This document shows positions 57,801 to 64,000 of a stretch of 64,000 nucleotides of DNA, piece after piece (the stretch's first letter is position 1; each line of letters begins with the position of its first letter). Below the pieces are notes generated by a model. It was not told where the DNA came from. It worked only from the letters and a program-made list of their open reading frames with translations, and did not search any database. The translations under genes and the position numbers were made by a program. The DNA comes from Dastarcus helophoroides (Eukaryota; Arthropoda; Insecta; Coleoptera; Bothrideridae), in the NCBI GenBank assembly GCA_028583605.1, contig CM053337.1, forward strand, positions 13,529,478-13,593,477, read 5' to 3'.

Positions 57801-60247
57801 TCTTCCCAGATTTGGCATTTTTCTCGAAATATTTCGAAATTTCGATTTTTTTCTCGAAATTTCGACGTTTTTTCTTAAAAGTTCGTTTTTTATTTTAAAT
57901 TTTGACTTTTTTCTCGAAATTTTTCACTTTGGTATCGAAATTTCGCCATTTTTCTCTAAATTTCAACTTTAAACTCAAAATTTCGAATTTTTTTCTCTAA
58001 ATTTCGGCTTTTTTCTCGAAATCTCGAATTTTATCTCAAATTTCGACTTTTTCTGGAAATCTTTCGAAACTTCGACTTTTTTCTTGAAATTTCGACGTTT
58101 TTTCTCGAAATTTCAACTTTTTTCGCGAAATTTCAACTTTTTTTCCCGAAATTTTGACTTTTTTCTCGAAATCTAGAATCTCTTCCCAGATTTTGACATT
58201 TTTCTCGAATATTTCGAAATTTCGATTTTTTTCTCGAAATTTCGACGTTTTTTCTTAAAAGTTCGTTTTTTATTTTAAATTTTGACTTTTTTCTCGAAAT
58301 TTTTCACTTTGGTATCAAATTTCGCCATTTTTCTCTAAATTTCAACTTTAAACTCAAAATTTCGAATTTAAAGCCGAAATTTCGCGTTTAAATCCGAAAT
58401 TTCGAGATTACAGTCGAAATTTCGAGGTTAAAGTCGAAATTTCGAGAAAAAAAGGCAAATTTTCGAGAAAAAAAATCGAAATTTCGAAAAAAAGTCGAAA
58501 TCTTTAAACATATTTTTTTTAGTCAATCTCCTTTTTACGCTTTTGTAAAATTCGAAATTTCTAAATATATTTTTTTAAAATAATACCTTCTACGCTTTTG
58601 TAAAATGTCGACTTTGAACTCGAAATTTCGACTTTTCTCGAAAATTCGACTTTAACCTTGAAATGCGAAGAAAAAAGTCGAAATGTTGGGTAATAAAAAA
58701 TTGAATTTAGTGAACGTACCCTAATGCTAAGTGTCAATATTAAATTGTAAAGAGATTGGTGCTTAGAATAAAGATATATATTTTAAGGGTCGGTGGGGCT
58801 TAACTGTCATCAGCCTAATCTAACTATAGAATAAGGAATTTCGATTTATCTCGAAATTTCGGGAAAAAAATTGAAATTTCGAGTTTAAAGCCGACATTTC
58901 GACTCTATCTGTGAAATTTCTTCAAAAAAAGTCAAAATTAGGAGAATAAAGTAGAAATTTTCACTTTAATCTTGTAATTTCCAGTTTAAACTTTATATTT
59001 CTAAATTTGTTTTTATAAATGAATGACCGTTCAACACCTTCGTAAAAAAACCAAGAATACGTAAATAATAATATTTGAGACAAAACATTTTTGACTAAAA
59101 CTGTTTTGCTCTTTCTGCGTCCCTAATGTTCCAGTCTAGAATTGAAGGTGGACCGATACGTTAGGTAATTTAATTTTTACCATAAAAAATTTAAATATTT
59201 CCAAACTGGGCCGAAGAAATGTTAAATAAATTGAAAAAAACAGGTAATTTAGAGTTAGAACCCCAAGTGGGAAAATTCGCAGTTAAGGAAGGACCTTTGG
59301 TGCCAAGTTCAAGTAATTACAAAAAGTATCAACTGAGAGCCTCTGTTCCGTAATCGAATGCTGGCAACCCTAACTCCAACGCCACACCACATACTGACCC
59401 CATTCATTCCAGGCTGCCCAACTGCGCGCCCACGTTTTCCACCACACCGGGGAAAACGCCTACACTTGCAAGTACTGCAACAGGGCGTTCAATCGCAAGC
59501 TGCGACTTACCACGCATATAAAATTCATGCACGAAGGTGCCGAACCCTTGCACTGCGGCATGTGCCAGAAGACCTTTTTCAGAAAAGAAGATCTTTCTCG
59601 TCATATGATCTCCCACACGGGAGTAAAAGGTAATGCTTTGTTTTTTAATTTGTCAAATTATAACGCAGCATCTTTCAGCTTTCGACTGCGATCAGTGCGG
59701 CAAATCCTTCGCCGTGAAATCCTCCCTAAAGATCCACAAGTTGACTCACAAGCAGGAACCGCCGTGTAGCTGCGAATACTGCGGGAGAGCTTTCATCCGT
59801 CAAGACTGTCTGATGAGGCACATGCGTGCGAAACATAGGGATATCTTGGAGCATATAATGATTAATGCCGAGAAGAGGCGTTTGCAGCAGCAATTGCTCA
59901 ATGCCGCTACTGCGTCCGCGAATTTGAGCGAAAATATCGTTTGGAACGAATTAACTTTGACGGAGTCTGTTAAGGAGTTGTTAACTTTGCTTGTGGACGA
60001 GGACTGCTTGAAAGAATTCGGACATCCGGATGCGCCAGTGGATAAAGTTTTGGACGCGGTTATCAAACGATGCGGTCATCCGCCCGCCTCAGAAGAAGAC
60101 TTTGATTATATTGGAAGAATGAGGGAGAATGCAAAGTTATTATTTACTGTTGTTATTGATGATGAAGCAGTTAAAGCCTTATTGAACAATCAGACTGTTG
60201 ATGAAGTTATTATGCATGTGTTACGGTTAGCTAAGAACCAAGTTTAA
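51893..60247 (+). CDS. C2H2 zinc-finger protein with 13 fingers (677 aa)
   Basis: Eight exons: 51893-52098, 53603-53846, 53968-54102, 54157-54444, 55215-55374, 55438-55652, 59413-59629 and 59679-60247; frame closes. Likely a nuclear DNA-binding regulator. The first 150 residues are acidic. Fingers follow from CQRCNKLFGTLKDYEIHAKAH to CEYCGRAFIRQDCLMRHMRAKH; the fourth is C2HC-like. TGEKP-type linkers appear between fingers 7 and 9. A C-terminal helical segment of about 130 residues (ESVKELLTLLVDEDCLKEF, DEAVKALLNNQTVDEVIMHV) follows and is not a ZAD, KRAB or BTB. Several fingers are split by introns. The donor of exon 3 (ATG-GTTAAT) is weak, so that boundary is the least certain. Intron 6 holds 2.7 kb of satellite and intron 4 a solo LTR. 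I do not know the ortholog name. Confidence 0.9.
52835..52945. repeat. 20-bp minisatellite in zinc-finger intron 1
   Basis: The unit AAAACTGTTGTTTTGCTTTC is repeated about five times with single changes. Confidence 0.9.
53100..53420. repeat. Diverged relative of the 657-bp unit of IFT54 intron 1
   Basis: GCAGTTTTCGAAATC, ATCGATTACCAAAAT, ATATAGCTCGGAAA, TTTATGATGAGAT and TTTTCCTATGATTACT follow in the same order as in the IFT54 array, but identity is much lower. It is a single copy. Confidence 0.75.
54801..55158. mobile_element. Solo LTR B, Gypsy-type, in zinc-finger intron 4
   Basis: Begins TGTTACGTGCG and ends TTTCGTTACA, 358 bp, flanked by ATAT on both sides (54797-54800, 55159-55162). 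A TTTATATAG box lies about mid-element, and GCGGCCGC and CCCCTTATCA are shared with LTR A. No internal coding region. Confidence 0.88.
55981..59120. mobile_element. Candidate element carrying satellite array 3
   Basis: Imperfect inverted repeats bracket the array: GCAAAAACAATTTTAGTCAA at about 55989 on the left and TTGACTAAAACTGTTTTGC at about 59091 on the right, extending to roughly 43 bp with mismatches. A non-satellite module at 58691-58835 lies near the right end. No open frame for a transposase and no clear target duplication were found, so this call is an inference. Confidence 0.5.
56030..58690. repeat. CGAAATTTCG-core satellite array 3
   Basis: Same family as arrays 1 and 2 but mainly in the opposite orientation (TTTTTTCTCGAAATTTCGAC on this strand). 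A 600-900 bp higher-order pattern is visible: the run from CTCGAAATCTAGAC to CGTTTTTTCTTAAAA recurs several times. It switches to the A-rich orientation near 58370. It lies in intron 6 of the zinc-finger gene. All open frames inside are repeat translations. Confidence 0.93.
59190..59235 (+). repeat. Fragment of the R repeat
   Basis: TTTAAATATTTCCAAACTGG followed by AGAAATGTTAAATAAA matches the R copies at about 34390, 35510 and 36500. Confidence 0.65.
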
Positions 60248-60419
60248 GTTACGCTTTAAAAGGGATGAGGAAAATATGTCTTTGGTTTTCACCAAGTTGC
60301 AAAGTTATATTTGCAGCGTATTTTAACACTTTTTTATTCGTAGTAGTTAATACTTTACATAATTGCTTAGTTGTATTTATTGAGTATTATGAGGATCTTT
60401 ATATATTGATTTACTACTA

Positions 60420-60425
60420 AATAAA
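60420..60425 (+). promoter_or_regulatory. Polyadenylation signal candidate for the zinc-finger gene
   Basis: AATAAA about 175 bases after the stop codon. Confidence 0.5.
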
Positions 60426-60720
60426 TAATTTTCAAACAGATTTTTCCTAATTGATTCCTTAAAGCGTTGGTGAATCAGTTTTACAAGAACTTTGCACTAG
60501 AAACGATTCATATTCTGGATAAGAAAATGTAATCAAATAATTTACCCAACCAAGTTTACTTGTGGTTTGTTTCTTTATTTTTTTTGAAACCAAATGCTCT
60601 AGGGTTATATCGTTATACTTTTGTATCACACAAGAGTAACACCAACCTCAATCGCATACATCTGAGTCAGCAGAGAAGAGAAATTCTATTTCTTGAGGAT
60701 TGTCAATTCGATACAGCCAT

Positions 60721-60831
60721 TACAGGATATAGTTCTTCAAGGATTGGACCGTGACAAAGAGCTACTAAACACTTTTAGTAGTTCTTTGACACGGTCCAAT
60801 CCCGGAAAAAGTATATCCTGTACTGACTCTG
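60721..60831. repeat. Fold-back element, copy A
   Basis: TACAGGATATAGTTCTTC, GGATTGGACCGTG and CTACTAAA face their inverse across a CACT centre, with several mismatches. The right arm and its outer flank (CTGACTCTGACCGTGGAAGC) match, inverted, the hairpin at 63061-63134. Confidence 0.8.
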
Positions 60832-62157
60832 ACCGTGGAAGCCTGCGTTATCGATATAACCAAGGTAATTTAATGGTAAATTAGTGTAACAAAAACTATA
60901 GCTATTAATGTAACGAGGCGTTAGCCGAGTCGTCTAGCCACGTCCGAAATTGATTAAATCGCTAATATTCGAGTTGCATTCAAAGCTTTATCATATCATT
61001 GACAGCAATGGCATAAAAAAACAAACTTTTAAAATGAAATTTGTATTTATGGTGTTATGTTAGGTAACTAACGTATTATAATTGCAACTAACTTATTATG
61101 TGCTGCTAAGTTATTATAAAACTGCTAAAGTATTATGAGGTTAATATCAATAATAATTATTAATAAAAATTTAATCTTAAGGACACTTAATTTGCAATGA
61201 TACGATAAAAACGTTTAAAGTGAATTATACATATACGTATTCTTCAAATAATTTTTAATCCTTACTATGTGGAATTCCTAAATATTCATAAGTGTTAAAC
61301 TCTATTAGCAAAAAATATTAAAAATTTTCAGCATATCAAATATTTATAGAAACATCGTGGAGTTTTTAATAATTTTTTTTGTGTTAAAAATCGTGTAGTT
61401 TTAGTTAAAACTTAGAATTATGGAAAATCAGTGTTTGGATGCTTGTAAAGTGAGTTCACTGTTTTTTTAAATGTTTCGTTTGATCACAAATGATAATTTT
61501 TTGATTTAAATAAAACATTTGTGATAATTTCCTAAAAAATTAAATTGACATTTAGAGGTGGCAACTAACATGACCACATTAGTGTCACATCTACTAATTC
61601 AGAAATCTGTGGTGCGTCAAATGTACCATAATCGTGGATACAACAACATGACGGCTACTTGAAAGATTCTATGACAGCTACTTGAAAGATTCTATGACAG
61701 CTAACTTTAAAGTAGACTCAAACAGAATTTGTAGAGCATTTATCGACGACTAACGATTAACTTGTTAATTTGTTTTAATTAAAATACGTAACTGTAGATG
61801 ATACAGATATTTATTTAATAAGTAGTTATAAACGATTGTAGATCATCTGCAGAAACGTCAAAATCTAAACATAACCTCTTTATGTTTTTTGTCTTTGAAC
61901 ATAACCTCGAAAGATATGTGTCAAACTTAAAATTTAAATTATTAAATCTGTCTTATCTTTGTACTTAAACTAGATTCGCATTTATGTGGTTGTTTCGAAT
62001 GTGAAGTTATGGAAAATGTACAGACTACGCCTTACTAGCGCCTCTTGGTTTTGGTAATGGTGTTAGGAATCAATTTTAAAATGTGTAAACAATTCGCGAT
62101 TTATCTCACAAATTGCGATAAAAAGCGGCGCTAGTTATGTAATTACGTGGTGCTTCA

Positions 62158-63542
62158 ATGGAGTCGTTAATGCACCTGTGGAAACATCTTTTCCTCGGCA
62201 TCGTCTGTATCTTTCTATTCCTCTTGGGCTACTTCCCAACTGGGGACTTGCACTACCATGACACAGGCAGTATAGTATTGGGACCCGCTGCCGCACCGAC
62301 GATAGATAGAATTGTACTAATCGTTATTGACGCCCTTAGGGCTGATTTCATCAGCGAAACATCTACCCCTTTTATGTATAAATTAGCCCAAGGCAACGGT
62401 TGCATTACCAAAGTTAAAGTGGAAACGCCGACCGTCACACTACCGCGGATTAAAGCCTTAACTACCGGTAGAGTGATTTTTAGGCATAGATGGGTTTGGA
62501 ATAATTTACTTTTTTAGTGTTTGGTGCTTGGTTCTAATTCTTTTGTTTGAGAATTTTGATGGAATAGACTGGTTCTTGGTTGTCTTCAAAAATTGAAATA
62601 CAAATCTTGTTCCCTGAAACCAGTATCTCTCTGAAGATGATAACTTGGCCATCGAAATGTGTTGGAGCAACCTCTGTTGTGTTTTTTTTGTTCTTTCTTG
62701 GTTTCACAGGACAAGAATTGTATTTTAATTTTTGTTGGAGAATGTTCGCTGATGTAATCTAGCTTGAATTTAACATCTCTTTGTTGCAAAATGCATCACT
62801 TTGGTTTTGGAAAGAATGAAATTAAACGTAGGCAATTTTACCCACGTTTTATTGACCTTTTTCTTCGCCAGTTACTCCTTTCACAATTCTAGATTTTCAG
62901 TAACCGTGTGTTAAGATTGCCAATGCTTTGCAATCCCTAATGCTTAAAGCATTGGCAATCTAACAGAAGGTTACTCAAAATTTAGAATTGTGAAAGGAGT
63001 AACTGGCGAAGACAAAGCCAATAAAACATTGATAATGAAGGCTTCCACGGCCAGAGTCAGTACAGGATATACTTCTTCCGGGATTGGACCGTGTCAAAGA
63101 CACGGTCCAATCCCGGAAGAAGTATATCTTGTACCAATAAAACATTAGTGAAAATATGAATACTTTGCAAATAAAATATGAAGAATATCTAAGCTTAGGC
63201 ATGTGCACTTATCTGTTTTTATTGATAGCATTGGTAGTTCATTTTTAAGCTATTTGATTGTTTTAGGTATGGTGCCACAATTCATTGACATATTATTTAA
63301 TTTGGGCGACACCTATTCTGTCCAAGACAGCATATTGCATAAAGCCAAAGAAAAGAATAAGACTGTAATATTTTATGGCGACGACACATGGATTAAACTG
63401 TATCCGAACATGTTTAAACGGAGCGAGGGAGTGTCGTCTTTTTATGTAAATGACTTCTACGAAGTTGATAATAACGTAACCAGGAATATAGACTATGAGT
63501 TGGGGATGACAGACTGGGATATTATGATATTACATTACTTAG
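62158..63542 (+). CDS. PIGG: GPI ethanolamine phosphate transferase 2, 5' part
   Basis: Two exons are in the window: 62158-62467 and 63267-63542 (195 residues); the rest lies beyond 64000. PIGG adds ethanolamine phosphate to the second mannose of GPI anchors in the ER membrane. An N-terminal hydrophobic segment (residues about 9-23) is followed by the lumenal alkaline-phosphatase-like domain: VLIVIDALRADF (metal-binding Asp), PTVTLPRIKALTTG (with the acceptor Thr), VIFYGDDTWIKLYP, and DFYEVDNNVTRNIDYEL before DWDIMILHYLG. The downstream DHxGH motif of the family is expected in the next exon and is not seen by 64000. PTVTLPR and the VDNNVTR string favour PIGG over PIGO or PIGN. The intron holds three fold-back repeats. 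Confidence 0.93.
62570..62745. repeat. Fold-back repeat copy in PIGG intron 1
   Basis: GGTTCTTGGTTGTCTTCAAA, ATTGAAATACAAATCTTGTT and CCAGTATCTCTCTGAAGATG, then a hairpin, TCGAAATGTGTTGG and the inverse arm. Same family as 37175-37405. Confidence 0.82.
62847..63026. repeat. 180-bp imperfect hairpin in PIGG intron 1
   Basis: Arms of about 80 bp: TTTTATTGACC, TTCTTCGCCAGTTACTCCTT, TCACAATTCT and GATTGCCAATGCTTT face their inverses around a short loop. The arms have scattered mismatches. It looks like a small fold-back element. Confidence 0.85.
63061..63134. repeat. Near-perfect 35-bp-arm hairpin in PIGG intron 1
   Basis: TACAGGATATACTTCTTCCG and GGATTGGACCGTGTC pair with the inverse arm across a three-base AAA loop, with one mismatch. 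CCAATAAAACATT lies on both sides (63018 and about 63135), which suggests insertion of the surrounding element with a target duplication. Confidence 0.87.
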
Positions 63543-63811
63543 GTTGGTAACTTGTTAACTCCCAGCAACAGCTACCATTTGGTCATTGCTTGAATGTGTT
63601 TAAATTAGTGATTTGGTGGAACTGGTCCTTGTTTATCTTCAAAAATTGAAATACAAATCTTGTGCCCTGAAACCAAAAAAAAGATCTTTCTTGGTTTGTC
63701 AAGATTTGTATTTCAAGTTAGTGAATAAATTTGACTATTCGAGGGCTGGGGCGTCTGTGAAGAGAAAAAGTTGCATTGTTTAAAAACCTCCATCATCACT
63801 CTTGCCAACGT
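63543..63811. other. PIGG intron 2 (start)
   Basis: Contains another copy of the fold-back family at about 63612-63715 (AAATTGAAATACAAATCTTG ... TTTCTTGGTTTGTC). No third exon was found before the window ends. Confidence 0.6.
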
Positions 63812-63812
63812 T

Positions 63813-64000
63813 ATTTCCCCCAATTTTACACCTGCGTTTGCTTCTTTTATTTGTAAGCTAAGAATGTAATTATTTCCCCCAATTTTTCACCTGCGTTTGC
63901 TTCTCTTATTTGTAAGCTAAGAATGTAATTATTTCCCCCAATTTTACACCAGTATTTGCTTCTCTTATTTGTAAGCTAAGAATGTAATTATTTCCCCCAA
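63813..64000. repeat. 59-bp tandem repeat at the right edge
   Basis: ATTTCCCCCAATTTT starts at 63813, 63872, 63931 and 63990, period 59 bp. Copies differ by a few bases, and the array is cut by the window edge. Confidence 0.93.

Larger units (their letters stand above)
60248..62157. other. 3' flank of the zinc-finger gene and intergenic DNA
   Basis: Contains a fold-back at 60721-60831 and otherwise AT-rich DNA without recognised genes. A tandem ACGGCTACTTGAAAGATTCT-type pair lies at about 61650-61700. The PIGG promoter is expected just before 62158. Confidence 0.45.

Noticed and set aside
61420..61449. Possible tiny first exon MENQCLDACK with GTGAGT donor
   Set aside because: A plausible start and donor occur often by chance, and no matching downstream exon was found.

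Overview
The window is AT-rich nuclear DNA from an animal, most likely an insect. The genes have small introns (49 bp to a few kb) with GT-AG sites, there is no bacterial-style gene packing, and several proteins are conserved animal ones, including hedgehog acyltransferase (Rasp), IFT54, TFIIA gamma and PIGG. A beetle would fit the repeat-rich, compact-intron style, but nothing here fixes the order.

Bases 1-20,000 are gene-poor. They hold a 331-bp tandem array at the left edge, a 1,036-bp non-autonomous hAT element with an 8-bp target duplication, a decayed non-LTR retrotransposon tail, a terminal-inverted-repeat element, and two long arrays of a short satellite whose core is the palindrome CGAAATTTCG.

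From 20.2 kb on there are eight genes. PPP1R21 (+, a short form without the central domain) and ISCA2 (-) are tail to tail. TFIIA gamma (-) and rasp/HHAT (+) are head to head. LYSMD1 (+), IFT54/TRAF3IP1 (+), a 13-finger C2H2 protein (+) and the 5' part of PIGG (+, cut by the right edge) follow in one direction. Their jobs are unrelated (endosomal trafficking, Fe-S assembly, basal transcription, Hedgehog palmitoylation, ciliary transport, GPI-anchor synthesis), so this is ordinary gene order and not a pathway cluster. Exon joins were derived by hand from splice sites and frame; all complete genes close in frame.

Repeats dominate the rest. ISCA2 5' fragments, with the intron in two of them, lie at four other places and are linked to a repeat that matches the ISCA2 upstream flank. 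Two solo LTRs sit in introns of rasp and the zinc-finger gene, both flanked by ATAT. Tandem arrays with 20-, 24-, 59-, about 330- and 657-bp units fill introns and flanks. The large satellite array in the zinc-finger gene is bracketed by inverted repeats, which suggests it belongs to a mobile element. I found no CRISPR array, tRNA or rRNA gene, and no clear new multi-gene system.
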